Shown: positions 35,210 through 44,624 of the stretch, piece after piece
Layout: every line of letters starts with the position of its first letter
Position numbering within the stretch: position 1 is the stretch's first letter
Source: Catellatospora bangladeshensis
GTDB taxonomy: Bacteria; Actinomycetota; Actinomycetes; Mycobacteriales; Micromonosporaceae
Reading direction: 5' to 3'
DNA length: 64,000 bases
Assembly: GCF_016862575.1 (NCBI RefSeq)
Contig: NZ_BONF01000003.1
Span: 1 to 64,000 of the forward strand
Translations under genes and position numbers: made by a program
The notes under the pieces: generated by a model
What the model was told of the DNA's origin: nothing
Databases searched by the model: none
Seen by the model: the letters and a program-made list of their open reading frames with translations, nothing else

Positions 35210-36688
35210 TCACTCCTCGCGGGGCCACTCGTGGACGGGGGTGTTGGCGTGCATGTGGGTCATGTAGCGGAGGAGCATCTCGCGTAGGGCTTCGGGGCGT
35301 TCCAGGCCGCGGCGTTCCATGCGGTGGACGGTGTCGATCTGCCAGGTCGCGCCGTTGCGGCGGAGCAGGCAGCGCTGCTCGATGATGCCCAGCAGGCGGT
35401 CGCGCTCGCGGGAGTCCACGCCCCACGCCTCCAGCCCCTGGTGGGCCAGCGGGAGCAGGCGGCGCAGCACCAGCTCGTACGCGGTGAGGTAGCCCAGGTC
35501 CGGCCAGAACAGGTGGGCCTGGATGCCCTGCCGCGCGCCGGTGTAGAAGTTCTCGTCGGCGGCGGTGAACGGCATCCGCGACCAGACCGGCAGGCCGCCC
35601 TCGGCCAGCGTGCGCACCAGGCCGAACCAGAACGCCGCGTTGGCCATGATGTCCACGACGGTGGGCCCGGCGGGCAGCACCCGGTTCTCCACCCGCAGGT
35701 GCGGCATGCCGTCGGCGACGTCGTACACCGGCCGGTTCCAGCGGTAGATCGTGCCGTTGTGCAGGCGCAGCTCGGTCAGCTCGGGCACCTCGCCACCGGC
35801 GAGCTGGTCGGCCGGGTCGTCCTCGGTGCAGATCGGCAGCAGCGCCGGGAAGTAGCGCACGTTCTCCTCGAACAGGTCGAACACCGAGGTGATCCAGCGC
35901 TCGCCGAACCAGACGCGCGGTCGCACGCCCTGGGACTTGATCTCCTCGGGGCGGGTGTCGGTGGCCTGCTTGAACAGCGGGATGCGGGTCTCGTGCCACA
36001 GCTCGTGGCCGAACAGGAACGGCGAGTTCGCCGCGATCGCCAGTTGCACCCCCGCGATCGCCTGCGCGGCGTTCCAGTACGCCCCGAACTGGGCCGGGCT
36101 GACCTGCAGGTGCAGCTGGGCGCTGGTGCAGGCCGCCTCGGGCGCGATGGTGTCGGCGGTGACGTCGAGCGGGTCGGGCCCGTCGATGCGGATGTTCAGG
36201 TCCTCGCCCCGGGAGGCGAACACCTGCTCGTTGAGCAGGGCGTACCGCGGGTTGGCGGACAGCGATGACTCGGTCAGGTTCGCCTGGTACAGGGTGGGCA
36301 GGATGCCGATCATCGCGGTGTGCGCGCCGACCGTCTGCGCCTTGCCCTCGGCGGCGTTCAGGCTGGCCCGGACCTGCTCCTCGTACGCGGTGAGGCCGCC
36401 CCCGGCCAGCGCCCGCGGCGGGATGTTGATCTCGATGTTGAACTGGCCGAGTTCGGTGACGAACGCCGGGTCGGCGATGGCGGCCAGCACGTCGGCGTTG
36501 CGCATGGACGGCATGCCCTGCTCGTCCACGAGGTTCAGCTCGATCTCCAGCCCCGTGAGCGGGCGCTCGAACTCGAACTGGGATTCGCCCAGCATCAGCG
36601 CGAACACGTCGAGGCACCGGCGCACCTTCTGCCGATACGACGCGCGGTCCGCGCGGGTGAAGACGTGCTGCTGCACCTTCTCGCCCAT
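35210..36688 (-). CDS. glutamate-cysteine ligase family 2 (GCS2-like) protein
   Basis: A 492-residue carboxylate-amine ligase of the GCS2 fold. Visible are GLEIELNLVDEQGMPS near 45, EINIPPRALAGGGL near 85-98, and VENRVLPAGPTVVDIMAN near 330. Members form gamma-glutamyl amide bonds; actinobacteria that make mycothiol rather than glutathione use such enzymes for other gamma-glutamyl compounds, for example the EgtA step of ergothioneine synthesis. No egtBCD genes adjoin it, so the product is unknown. Confidence 0.85.
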   Translation of the reverse strand: MGEKVQQHVFTRADRASYRQKVRRCLDVFALMLGESQFEFERPLTGLEIELNLVDEQGMPSMRNADVLAAIADPAFVTELGQFNIEINIPPRALAGGGLTAYEEQVRASLNAAEGKAQTVGAHTAMIGILPTLYQANLTESSLSANPRYALLNEQVFASRGEDLNIRIDGPDPLDVTADTIAPEAACTSAQLHLQVSPAQFGAYWNAAQAIAGVQLAIAANSPFLFGHELWHETRIPLFKQATDTRPEEIKSQGVRPRVWFGERWITSVFDLFEENVRYFPALLPICTEDDPADQLAGGEVPELTELRLHNGTIYRWNRPVYDVADGMPHLRVENRVLPAGPTVVDIMANAAFWFGLVRTLAEGGLPVWSRMPFTAADENFYTGARQGIQAHLFWPDLGYLTAYELVLRRLLPLAHQGLEAWGVDSRERDRLLGIIEQRCLLRRNGATWQIDTVHRMERRGLERPEALREMLLRYMTHMHANTPVHEWPREE

Positions 36689-36818
36689 GAAGGCTCACCG
36701 CCCTTCAGCGGGATCCTCCGCTAATGTCCCATAGATCCAGGGCGGCTGCCAGCCGGACCGGGAAAGCGCGAGGGGCGCCCGATCCGTGATCGGGCGCCCC
36801 TCGCCGGGTCGTGCGCGT

Positions 36819-37337
36819 TCAGGCCAGCCGGGTCAGCTCGGCGGTGATCGCCTCGCGGAGCTGGTCGTACTCCTCGGCCTTGGGGGAGACGAGGGTGTCG
36901 TGCTCCTCGGCGAAACGTACCTCGTTCGGGTAGCGCCAGACCGGCGCGTCCCGGAACTCGCGCGCCTCCCACGAGTAACGCGGGTGGATGTGCGCGTGCA
37001 GGTGGTGCAGCGAGTTGCCGAGGATCTCGTAGTTGAGCCGGCGGAACGCGGGGTCGAAACCGTTGCAGGCGGCGAAGACCGCCTCACCGAGCAGGCCCAT
37101 GTCGGCCAGGAAGTCCGCGCGCTGGGCGCGGGTCAGGTCGGTGAGGTGGTCGGCGCCGTCCACGTCGGACAGCAGCACGCAGTACCCAGGGAGGTGCTGC
37201 GTGTCGCCGAAGACGGCGTAGCCGCTGTTGAGCTTGGCCATGACGAGGGGGTTGTCGCCGCGCCGGGCCGCGCCCAGCCGGTCGGTCCGCCAGTCGACGA
37301 GCAGCTCGTCGCCGTTGGCGTGGGCGTGCCTGCCCAT
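36819..37337 (-). CDS. HIT-superfamily protein
   Basis: A 172-residue protein with a histidine-triad motif in LHHLHAHIHPRY near residues 118-129, matching the H-x-H-x-H pattern of HIT nucleotide hydrolases and transferases. The N-terminal half (YAVFGDTQHLPGYCVLLSD) also fits. The ATG overlaps the response regulator stop as TGATG, so it is translated from the same message. A role in hydrolysing nucleotide adducts is a family guess. Confidence 0.82.
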   Translation of the reverse strand: MGRHAHANGDELLVDWRTDRLGAARRGDNPLVMAKLNSGYAVFGDTQHLPGYCVLLSDVDGADHLTDLTRAQRADFLADMGLLGEAVFAACNGFDPAFRRLNYEILGNSLHHLHAHIHPRYSWEAREFRDAPVWRYPNEVRFAEEHDTLVSPKAEEYDQLREAITAELTRLA

Positions 37338-38008
37338 CAGGACAGGTTCGGCGCGTCGGGGGCCTGGAGCAGACCGAGCCGCAGCGCGGTCATCAGGGCC
37401 TGGGCCCGGTTGGCGGCGCCCAGCTTCTCGTAGAGCTTCGAGATGTGGGTCTTGGCCGTCGACTCGCTGACGAACAGCTGCTTGGCGATGCCGGACACGC
37501 TCATGCCCTCGGCGAGCAGCTTGAGCACCTGGCCCTCGCGCGGGCTGAGCTGCGGGCCGCTCGGGGTGAGCCGGCGCTTCATCGCCTCGGCCAGGTCGGC
37601 CGCGGTGAACGCGCTGGGCGCGGAGGCGGCGTGGCGGGCCGCGGCGACGACCTCGTCCGCGGGGGCGGTCTTCGGCACGAAGGCGCTGGCACCGGCCTCC
37701 AGGGCGCCGAAGAGCTGGTCGTCGCCCGCGTACATGGTCAGCACCACGATGCCCATGGTGGAGCTGGACTTGCGCAGGGTGCGGGTGGCCTCCAGGCCGC
37801 TGCCGTCGGGCAGGCGGAGGTCCATGATGACCACGTCGGGGTGCAGGGCGCCGGCCTGGCGGACCGCCTCGGCCGCGGTGCTGGCCTCGCCGACCACCTC
37901 GAACTGGCGATCCCGCTCGAAGGCGTGGCGCAGCCCCTTGCGGATGAGGTCGTGGTCGTCGACGAGAAGGACCTTGGTTCGCCCCGTCGGCACAGTACTG
38001 GTGGACAT
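37337..38008 (-). CDS. NarL/LuxR-family response regulator
   Basis: A 223-residue regulator. The receiver has D17-D18 and phosphoacceptor D63 (VVIMDLRLPDGSG) plus Lys in FVPKTAPADE; the LuxR helix-turn-helix is at about 155-212 (LSPREGQVLKLLAEG, FVSESTAKTHISKLYEKLG). The paired kinase lies directly upstream, 53 bases away on the same strand. Downstream it overlaps the HIT gene by one base. The pair resembles redox or metabolic GAF-sensor systems of Streptomyces. Confidence 0.93.
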   Translation of the reverse strand: MSTSTVPTGRTKVLLVDDHDLIRKGLRHAFERDRQFEVVGEASTAAEAVRQAGALHPDVVIMDLRLPDGSGLEATRTLRKSSSTMGIVVLTMYAGDDQLFGALEAGASAFVPKTAPADEVVAAARHAASAPSAFTAADLAEAMKRRLTPSGPQLSPREGQVLKLLAEGMSVSGIAKQLFVSESTAKTHISKLYEKLGAANRAQALMTALRLGLLQAPDAPNLS

Positions 38009-38061
38009 GCCCGCTTACTCCCCTTCTGGCACCCGCGCACGCTGGCCGCGGGTGACACACG

Positions 38062-39774
38062 TTATCGCGTCGCCCTGCCCTCTTGTCGAGGGGAACCGCC
38101 CACGACCACGGCAACCGTGGTCCCTACCGGGTCCCGAGGCCGAATCTCTAGTCGGCCACGGATACGTTCCGCCCTCTCCGCCATGATCGCAAGTCCGTAG
38201 CGTCCGTCCGTACGCTCATCGGGTATGCCTTGACCATCGTCGGACACCTCGATCAGGCCGTACGGGGGATCGACGGTGCAGGTGACCCACAGGTTGGCGG
38301 CGTTGGCGTGCTTGCGCGCGTTGGTGATCGCCTCCTGCGCGATGCGCAGCAGCTCCGACTCGATCGAGGCGGGCAGGCGGCCGGCCTCGTCCAGCGACAG
38401 GTTCACCTTCAGCCCGGCCTGGTTGCCCGAGATGCGCGCGAACTCGGCGATCGCCGCGGTCAGGCCGCCGTGCCGGTCCACCTCGCTGCGCAGCTCGAAC
38501 AGGCTCAGCCGCAGCTCGGTGATCACCCGGGTGATCTCGGAGCGGAGCACGCGCAGCTCCTCGGCCGTGTCCTCGGCGCCCTCGGGCAGCGTGGCCTGCG
38601 CGTTGTCGACGCCGTACCCGATCATCACGAGTTCCTGGGCGACGCCGTCGTGGATCTCGCGGGCCAGCCGCTGGCGCTCCTCGTTGGTCGCGATGGAGCG
38701 CACCTCCTCGAACAGCAGCGCGGCCTCCAGCCGCAGCGCCGCCGGGGTGGCCGCGGCCACGATGCGGCCGGTCAGCTGGGGCGGGTAGAGGTTGGTCCCG
38801 TCCCGCTCCAGGGCCACCAGGCCGACCGTGCGCACGCCCGCGATCAGCGGCACGACCAGCGCCGACACCGGGCCCGTCGGCTCGAACGAGCGCAGCTGCG
38901 AGCGCCCGGACACCTGCGGCTGCTGGCTGGCCCACGCGTCGGCGATCGCCGAGTCGGCGTCCAGGCTGGTCTCCCAGGCGGCCCGGGTCGACGTGTCGTC
39001 GGCCTCCACGCCGAACTGCGCCAGCACCACCAGGCGGCCCGCGCCGCTCGCGGCGAGCACCGCGGCCCGCTGCGGGCGGCCGATCGGGCGGATCTCCTCG
39101 ATCACGTGCTCGGCGATGCTGCCCGGGTCCAGGGTGGCGCCGGGCAGCTGGCGGGCCACCTGGCGCAGCTGGGTGAGCAGGCGGGTGGCCTCGGCGTAGG
39201 GCTGCGGCGTGCGGCGGATCAGGGCGGCCCGCTGCATGGCGCCGGTGGTGATGGTGCCGACCGCGGCCAGGATCAGCCACTGCGCGCACACCGCCAGGTA
39301 GCCGAACTGGCTGAGCTGGCGTACCCCCTCGGGGGCCATGGTCAGCCAGCCCGCCACGGCCAGCGTCAGCGCGGCGACGCTGAGCAGCCCGGCCGACTCC
39401 AGCGGGCGGTTGTTGAGCATCGCGGCGGTGATCGGCACGGCCAGGTACGGCAACACGGCGGACGCGCCGACGCCGTCGGACACCGTGCCGGCCGCGTCCG
39501 CGGCGACCGCGATGGCGCTCGCGCCCATGCCGACCAGCACGGTCTCGGCGAAGCGGCCCAGCGGCGCGACCACCGGGTGCCGGGGCGCGAGCACCCCGGG
39601 CAGCGCGGCCAGCGCCAGCAGGGCGACCCAGCGCAGCTCGGCGGGGTCGCCGGTGGCCACCCAGATCAGCACGCCGACCAGCAGCAGCATGGTGCCGCGC
39701 ACGGCGATCGCCATCAGCTGCGAGGCCGGGATGCGGGGCCGGCGCCGGGGGCGCTCAGCGGCGGTAGATGGCAT
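38062..39774 (-). CDS. sensor histidine kinase, GAF and HisKA_3 domains
   Basis: A 570-residue membrane kinase. Five or six hydrophobic segments occupy about 20-180, a GAF-like region follows at about 200-350, then the HisKA_3 box LAREIHDGVAQELVMIGYG with the phospho-His near 375 and a HATPase_c domain (IAQEAITNARKHANAAN, VSDDGQGIP, YGLAIMAERAERI). The ATG 39774 lies 20 bases inside the end of the acyl-CoA synthetase gene, so expression is coupled. Its regulator is encoded next. The signal is unknown. Confidence 0.92.
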   Translation of the reverse strand: MPSTAAERPRRRPRIPASQLMAIAVRGTMLLLVGVLIWVATGDPAELRWVALLALAALPGVLAPRHPVVAPLGRFAETVLVGMGASAIAVAADAAGTVSDGVGASAVLPYLAVPITAAMLNNRPLESAGLLSVAALTLAVAGWLTMAPEGVRQLSQFGYLAVCAQWLILAAVGTITTGAMQRAALIRRTPQPYAEATRLLTQLRQVARQLPGATLDPGSIAEHVIEEIRPIGRPQRAAVLAASGAGRLVVLAQFGVEADDTSTRAAWETSLDADSAIADAWASQQPQVSGRSQLRSFEPTGPVSALVVPLIAGVRTVGLVALERDGTNLYPPQLTGRIVAAATPAALRLEAALLFEEVRSIATNEERQRLAREIHDGVAQELVMIGYGVDNAQATLPEGAEDTAEELRVLRSEITRVITELRLSLFELRSEVDRHGGLTAAIAEFARISGNQAGLKVNLSLDEAGRLPASIESELLRIAQEAITNARKHANAANLWVTCTVDPPYGLIEVSDDGQGIPDERTDGRYGLAIMAERAERIRGRLEIRPRDPVGTTVAVVVGGSPRQEGRATR

Positions 39775-41542
39775 CGATCTCCTCCGCGTACTCCTTCATC
39801 ACGACCGCGCGCTTGACCTTGAGCGACGGGGTGAGCTCCCCGGTCGCCTCGGTGAAGTCACGCGGCAGGATGCGAAAAACCTTGATGCCCTCGGCCTGCG
39901 AGACGGCCTTGTTGGCCTCCGCGACCGCGGCTTCGATCTCGGCGCGCAGGTCCGCGTCCTCGCGCAGGTCGGCGACGGCCGTCTCGGGACGGCCGCGCTC
40001 GGCCAGCCAGGCGGGCAGCGCCTCCGGGTCGATGGTGACCAGCGCCGCGATGAACGGCTGCCGGTCGCCCACCACCATGCACTGGCTGACCAGCGCGTGG
40101 GCGCGGACCCGGTCCTCCAGCACGGCCGGGGCGACGTTCTTGCCGCCGGCCGTCACGATGATCTCCTTCTTGCGGCCGGTGATGCTCAGGAAGCCGTCCG
40201 CGTCCAGCGAGCCCAGGTCACCGGTGTGGAACCAGCCCTCGGCGTCGATCGCCTCGGCGGTGGCGGCCGGGTTGTTCCAGTAGCCGGGGAAGATGACCTC
40301 GCCGCGGGCCAGGATCTCGCCGTCGTCGGCGATGGCGATGGTCACCCCGGGCAGCGGCTGGCCGACCGTGCCGATGCGCTGCGCGCTCGCCCGGTTGAAG
40401 GTGATCGCGGGCGACGTCTCGGTCAGCCCGTAGCCCTCCAGCACGTTCAGGCCCACCCCGCGGAAGAAGTGGCCCAGCCGGTCGCCCAGCGGCGCGCCGC
40501 CGGAGATCGCGCTGTGGCACCGGCCGCCCAGGGCCGCCCGCAGCTTGCCGTACACCAGCTTGTCGAAGACCGTGTGGCGCAGCTTCAGGCCCAGGCCCGG
40601 CCCGCCGGGGGTCTGCAGGGCCCGGCTGTACGCGATCGCGACGGCCTCGGCCCGGTCGAAGATGGCGCCCTTGCCGCCGCTGTGCGCCTTCTGCCGGGCG
40701 CTGTTGTAGACCTTCTCGAACACCCGCGGCACGCTCAGCAGGAACGTGGGCCGGAACGCGGTCAGGTCGGCGACCAGGTTCTTGACGTCGGCGGTGTGCG
40801 TGGTCTTCACCCGGCCCTGCACCACGCCCAACTGGAGCAGGCGCGCGAACGCGTGCGCCAGCGGCAGGAACAGCACGGTCGAGGCGCCCTCGTGGAACAG
40901 CACGTCCAGCGCCGGGATGGCGTTGCCGATGTCGGAGAGCATGTTGCGGTGCGTCAGCACGCAGCCCTTCGGGCGGCCGGTGGTGCCCGAGGTGTAGACG
41001 ATGGTCGCCGGGTCGTCCGCGCTGCCGGACTTGCGGCGCACGTCGATCTCGGCGGGGTCCACCGACGCGCCGAGGGTGACCAGGGTGGGCAGGTCGCCGC
41101 CGTCGATCTCCCATAGGCGGGCGAGGGCCGGCGCGGCCTCGCGCACGGTCGCCGAGTGCTCGGGGGTCTCGGTGAAGCAGCCGACCGCGCCCGAGTCGGC
41201 GAGGATCCACTGCACCTGCTCGGTGCTGGAGGTCTCGTAGATGGGCACGGTGACCCCGCCGCAGGCCCAGATCGCGTAGTCGATGAGCGTCCACTCGTAG
41301 CGGGTCTTGCTCATCAGGCCGACCCGGTCGCCGGGCTGCACGCCGGACGCGACCAGCCCGCGGGCCAGCGCGACGACCTCGGCGTGGAACTGCTCGCTGG
41401 TGATGTCATCGAAGCCGGTCGAGGTGCGGCGGGAGAACTGCACCAGCTGGGGCGTCTGTGCCGCGTTGTCCCACACGGGGTCGGTCAGGCGGGCCGTGTC
41501 ATCGATCGTCACCGCCGGGGCCTGCGAAAACTGCCGCACCAT
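39755..41542 (-). CDS. long-chain acyl-CoA synthetase (AMP-forming)
   Basis: A 595-residue adenylate-forming enzyme that activates fatty acids to acyl-CoA. The phosphate-binding loop is TIVYTSGTTGRPKGCV near 185, the adenine motif is LEGYGLTETSPAI near 365, and the hinge/C-terminal motif is GRKKEIIVTAGGKNVAP near 460. AAGGAG 5 bases upstream fixes ATG 41542. Position and sequence suggest a FadD15-like enzyme (Rv2187). It overlaps the sensor kinase gene and is divergent from the SRPBCC gene, which is also next to it in mycobacteria. Confidence 0.93.
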   Translation of the reverse strand: MVRQFSQAPAVTIDDTARLTDPVWDNAAQTPQLVQFSRRTSTGFDDITSEQFHAEVVALARGLVASGVQPGDRVGLMSKTRYEWTLIDYAIWACGGVTVPIYETSSTEQVQWILADSGAVGCFTETPEHSATVREAAPALARLWEIDGGDLPTLVTLGASVDPAEIDVRRKSGSADDPATIVYTSGTTGRPKGCVLTHRNMLSDIGNAIPALDVLFHEGASTVLFLPLAHAFARLLQLGVVQGRVKTTHTADVKNLVADLTAFRPTFLLSVPRVFEKVYNSARQKAHSGGKGAIFDRAEAVAIAYSRALQTPGGPGLGLKLRHTVFDKLVYGKLRAALGGRCHSAISGGAPLGDRLGHFFRGVGLNVLEGYGLTETSPAITFNRASAQRIGTVGQPLPGVTIAIADDGEILARGEVIFPGYWNNPAATAEAIDAEGWFHTGDLGSLDADGFLSITGRKKEIIVTAGGKNVAPAVLEDRVRAHALVSQCMVVGDRQPFIAALVTIDPEALPAWLAERGRPETAVADLREDADLRAEIEAAVAEANKAVSQAEGIKVFRILPRDFTEATGELTPSLKVKRAVVMKEYAEEIDAIYRR

Positions 41543-41745
41543 GCGCTCCTTGGACTGCTCGTGCGGGCATCCGGCGCGCCCGCGCCGGCCGTCGGCGAAA
41601 CGCCACGGCCGTCCCCGGCACTGTAGAACGTCGGCCCCGCGGTCCTGCAAACGCTGTCCTGCTTCGGACGGGGGAGCGGGGTCCGGCGCGCCGCCCGCCG
41701 TGGCGGGTCGGACCCCGGTGACCATGTACGGGTAGCCTGCTGGTC

Positions 41746-42186
41746 ATGGCGGATTCCTCCTCCCAGTCGATCGTCATCAACACCGACCCGGCCCGCATCG
41801 CCGAGGTCATCTGCGACTACCCGTCGTATCCCCGGTGGACCCAGGCCATCAAGGCCGCTGAGGTGCTGGAGGAGTACGAGGACGGCTACCCGGCCACCGT
41901 GCGCTTCGTCATCGACGCGGGCATCGTGCAGGACGAGTACACGCTGCACTACGACTACGCCGAGGACATCTCGCGGATCGAGTGGCACCTGGTCGCGCCG
42001 TCGAAGATGCAGAAGGCGCAGGACGGCTCGTACGACATCGTGGACAACGGCGACGGCACCTGCACGGTGACCTACACGCTGTCGGTGGACCTGTCGATCG
42101 GCATGCTGGGCATGTTCAAGAAGAAGGCCGAGAAGGCGATCATGGATACCGCCCTCAAGGAGCTCAAGAAGCAGGTCGAGGCCTGA
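41746..42186 (+). CDS. SRPBCC family protein (polyketide cyclase/dehydrase-like)
   Basis: A 146-residue START/Bet v1-type lipid-binding fold protein: IVINTDPARIAEVICDYPSY opens the sheet and YPRWTQAIKAAEVL follows, with a long C-terminal helix (KKAEKAIMDTALKELKKQVE). The fold binds hydrophobic ligands. Homologous to the Rv2185c type by neighbourhood and length. It is followed after 2 bases by the Lys/Ala-rich small protein gene; both are divergent from the acyl-CoA synthetase, hinting at a shared role in lipid handling. Confidence 0.85.
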   Translation: MADSSSQSIVINTDPARIAEVICDYPSYPRWTQAIKAAEVLEEYEDGYPATVRFVIDAGIVQDEYTLHYDYAEDISRIEWHLVAPSKMQKAQDGSYDIVDNGDGTCTVTYTLSVDLSIGMLGMFKKKAEKAIMDTALKELKKQVEA

Positions 42187-42188
42187 GC

Positions 42189-42713
42189 ATGGAAATGTCA
42201 CCGGGCACCGCCCGCGAGGAGGCGGAACGGCTGGTGGCGGCGGTGCTCGCCGCCGCGACGCTGGCCGCCAACGCCAACCCGCACATCTCCACCGGCTCGG
42301 CGGAGTGCTGCATCTGTCCACTCTGCAAGGTGATCGCCGCGGTGCGCGACCCCGACCCGGAGCTGGTCGAACGGGTGGCCACCGGCGCCGGCGACCTGGC
42401 CGCCGGGCTGGCCAGCTTCCTGCGCGCCGTCTCCACGCACCGGCCGGGGGCCGCCGACGAGACCTGGCGCGACGCCACCGCCGGGACAGGCGACACGCCC
42501 GAGCGCGGGTCAGGCGTGCAGGCTGACCCGGCGGGTGCGGAACCCGCCACCACGCCTGCCGTCAAGAAGGTCGCCAAGAAAATCGTCAAGAAGGCTGTCG
42601 CGAAGCCGACACCCGATGTTTCCGAACCGGAAACCACCCCGTCACAGCGCCCGGTTAAGGCAGCTAAGAAAGCCGTCCGCAAGGCCGAGCCGCACCCGCC
42701 GCCGGAGCTGTGA
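42189..42713 (+). CDS. conserved protein with CxxC cluster and Lys/Ala-rich tail
   Basis: A 174-residue protein of unknown function. Residues 1-85 are helical with a cysteine cluster (CCICPLC) that could bind a metal. Residues about 115-174 are low-complexity with repeated AKK/VKK units (VKKVAKKIVKKAVAK), like the histone-H1-like tails of actinobacterial nucleoid proteins. It is 2 bases after the SRPBCC gene and in the position of Rv2186c. ATG 42189 is preferred; ATG 42195 is possible. Confidence 0.75.
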   Translation: MEMSPGTAREEAERLVAAVLAAATLAANANPHISTGSAECCICPLCKVIAAVRDPDPELVERVATGAGDLAAGLASFLRAVSTHRPGAADETWRDATAGTGDTPERGSGVQADPAGAEPATTPAVKKVAKKIVKKAVAKPTPDVSEPETTPSQRPVKAAKKAVRKAEPHPPPEL

Positions 42714-42832
42714 CGGCGATCTTCGCCGGGCGACGCTCGCCGGAGCCGGTCCCGGCGTTAGGGTGATGCCCAGTAGAACGGCGTGGCACCCAAGCGTCAC
42801 CGCCGGCAAGCCCAGCAAGGAAGGGTTCGGCC

Positions 42833-43777
42833 GTGGCACTCACCATCGGCGTGGACATCGGTGGCACCAAGGTGCTCGGCGGTGTGGTCGATCCTGACGG
42901 CACCGTGATCGCGACGAGCCGTCGCGACACCCCGGCCGGCGACGTCGCCGCGACCCGGGACGTGATCATCGATGTGGTGAAGGATCTGTCCACCGAGCAC
43001 AGGGTGGACGCGGTCGGCATCGGCGCCGCCGGTTGGATTGACGCGACCCGGTCGACGGTGCTGTTCGCACCGAACCTGGCCTGGCGTGACGAGCCGCTGC
43101 GGGACTACGTCGCCAAGGCGGTGAACCTCCCCGTGGTGGTGGAGAACGACGCGAACGTGGCGGCGTGGGCGGAGTTCCGCTACGGCGCGGCGGCCGACGC
43201 CGAGGACTCGATGGTGATGTTCACCGTCGGCACCGGCATCGGCGGCGGCATCGTGCTCGGCGGCGGCCTGGTCCGCGGCGCGCACGGCATCGCGGCGGAG
43301 ATCGGCCACATGCTGGCGGTGCCCGACGGGCACGTCTGCGGCTGCGGCCGGCACGGCTGCATCGAGCAGTACGCCAGCGGCAACGCGCTGGTCCGCTTCG
43401 CGCGGGCCGGTGCACAGGCCGAGCCCGAGCGGGCCAAACTGCTGCTCGACAAGGCCGAGGGCAAGGTCGAGAACATCACCGGCCCGATCGTGACCTCGGC
43501 GGCGCAGGCCGGCGACGAGATCGCGATCGACGCGTTCGGCCAGATCGGCTACTGGCTCGGCCAGGGCCTGGCCGACCTGGTCCAGATCCTCGACCCCCAG
43601 GTCCTCGTGGTGGGCGGCGGCGTCATCGACGCCGGCGACCTCCTGATGACCCCCGCCCGCCAGTCCTACCTGGACAGCCTCGCCCAGCGCGGCCGCCTCC
43701 CGGTGGCCGAGCTGCGCGCCGCCAAGATGGGCAACACCGCCGGCCTCATCGGCGCCGCCGACCTGGCCCGCCAGTAA
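42833..43777 (+). CDS. ROK-family glucokinase
   Basis: A 314-residue sugar kinase. The phosphate-1 motif is IGVDIGGTKVLGGVV near 5-19, the catalytic Asp is in ENDANVAAWAE near 105, GTGIGGGIV follows near 130, and the ROK zinc motif is CGCGRHGC with a preceding His (EIGHM). It phosphorylates glucose using ATP. AAGGAAGGG about 8 bases before GTG 42833 supports the start. The gene resembles the GlkA of Streptomyces, involved in carbon catabolite repression; that role is inferred. Confidence 0.92.
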   Translation: MALTIGVDIGGTKVLGGVVDPDGTVIATSRRDTPAGDVAATRDVIIDVVKDLSTEHRVDAVGIGAAGWIDATRSTVLFAPNLAWRDEPLRDYVAKAVNLPVVVENDANVAAWAEFRYGAAADAEDSMVMFTVGTGIGGGIVLGGGLVRGAHGIAAEIGHMLAVPDGHVCGCGRHGCIEQYASGNALVRFARAGAQAEPERAKLLLDKAEGKVENITGPIVTSAAQAGDEIAIDAFGQIGYWLGQGLADLVQILDPQVLVVGGGVIDAGDLLMTPARQSYLDSLAQRGRLPVAELRAAKMGNTAGLIGAADLARQ

Positions 43778-43792
43778 CAGCAGACATGCGTT

Positions 43793-43847
43793 GATCATGA
43801 ACTTATGGCACGGCTCGACGGCGTGTCGCTGACATAAGTTCATGATC
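43793..43847. repeat. GATCATGAACTTA-family inverted repeat, copy A
   Basis: Arms 43793-43807 and 43833-43847 are perfectly complementary over 15 bases. The 25-base loop contains TCGACGGCGTGTCG (43815-43828), itself a CGAC/GTCG hairpin; the same 14 bases occur in the loop of copy B at 58668-58681. The 20 bases ending at 43805 (ATGCGTTGATCATGAACTTA) are also identical between copies A and B. The right arm overlaps an in-frame ATG at 43842 of the next gene, arguing that that ATG is not the real start. Confidence 0.88.
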
Positions 43848-43877
43848 GCCATGTGGGTCGTGGGGCATGCTGGCGGG

Positions 43878-44552
43878 ATGTCGGTGCGGGTGGTTTCGTA
43901 CAACGTGCATTCGCTGCGGGATGATCTCGGGGCGCTGGCGCGGGTGGTGCGGGGGCTGGCGCCGGATGTGCTGATCGTGCAGGAGGCGCCGCGGCGGTGG
44001 CGGTGGCGTACGAAGTGCGCGGACCTGGCGCACTCGTTCGGGATGTACATGGCCGCGGGCGGGATGCCCAGCCTCGGTAACGTGATCATGACCAACCTGC
44101 GGGTACGCGTCCTCGACCAGTGGTGCATGCGCTACCCGCTGACCCCCGGCCGGCACATGCGCGGGGCCGTGTTCACCCGGCTGCAGGTGCCGGGGCGGGC
44201 GCCGTTCGCCGTGGTGGGAACGCACCTGTCCACCGACGACGAGGAGCGCCCCGGCCAGGCCGGGCTGCTCAAGCCCGCGATCGACGCGCTGGCCGACCCC
44301 GTGATCGTGGGGCTGGACCTCAACGAGTGCCCGGACGGCGGCTGCTGGCCGCTGCTCACCGACCGGCTGCTCGACGCCGCCGAGCTGGCCGGGCAGGGGG
44401 ACCGGGGCACCTTCCCGGTGCCGCACCCGACCCGCCGCATCGACGCGCTGCTCGTCGACCCCCGCCTGGAGGTGCGGGAATACCGGGTGGTCGACACGCC
44501 CGACGCGGACCGGGCCAGCGACCACTACCCGATCCTCGTGGACCTCGCATAG
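43878..44552 (+). CDS. endonuclease/exonuclease/phosphatase-fold protein
   Basis: A 224-residue EEP-fold protein. Motifs in order: VVSYNVHSLRDD (Asn), DVLIVQEAPRRWRW (metal Glu), GLDLNECPDGG (Asp/Asn pair), and the final ASDHYPILVDLA (Asp-His). The fold includes DNases, sphingomyelinases and phosphatases. ATG 43878 is chosen over ATG 43842 and 43851 because those fall in or beside the inverted repeat copy A and the motif region begins at once. No partner is evident. Confidence 0.85.
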   Translation: MSVRVVSYNVHSLRDDLGALARVVRGLAPDVLIVQEAPRRWRWRTKCADLAHSFGMYMAAGGMPSLGNVIMTNLRVRVLDQWCMRYPLTPGRHMRGAVFTRLQVPGRAPFAVVGTHLSTDDEERPGQAGLLKPAIDALADPVIVGLDLNECPDGGCWPLLTDRLLDAAELAGQGDRGTFPVPHPTRRIDALLVDPRLEVREYRVVDTPDADRASDHYPILVDLA

Positions 44553-44624
44553 CAACTCACGCTGGACAAGCTCCGCCGTAAACGGGAAAGATGCTCTGCG
44601 TCTTACGAGTGGTGGAGGTCGTGA

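Noticed and set aside
43842-43877. Earlier ATG codons (43842, 43851) as the start of the EEP-fold gene
   Set aside because: ATG 43842 lies within the right arm of repeat copy A and the added residues (IAMWVVGHAGG) match nothing in the fold.
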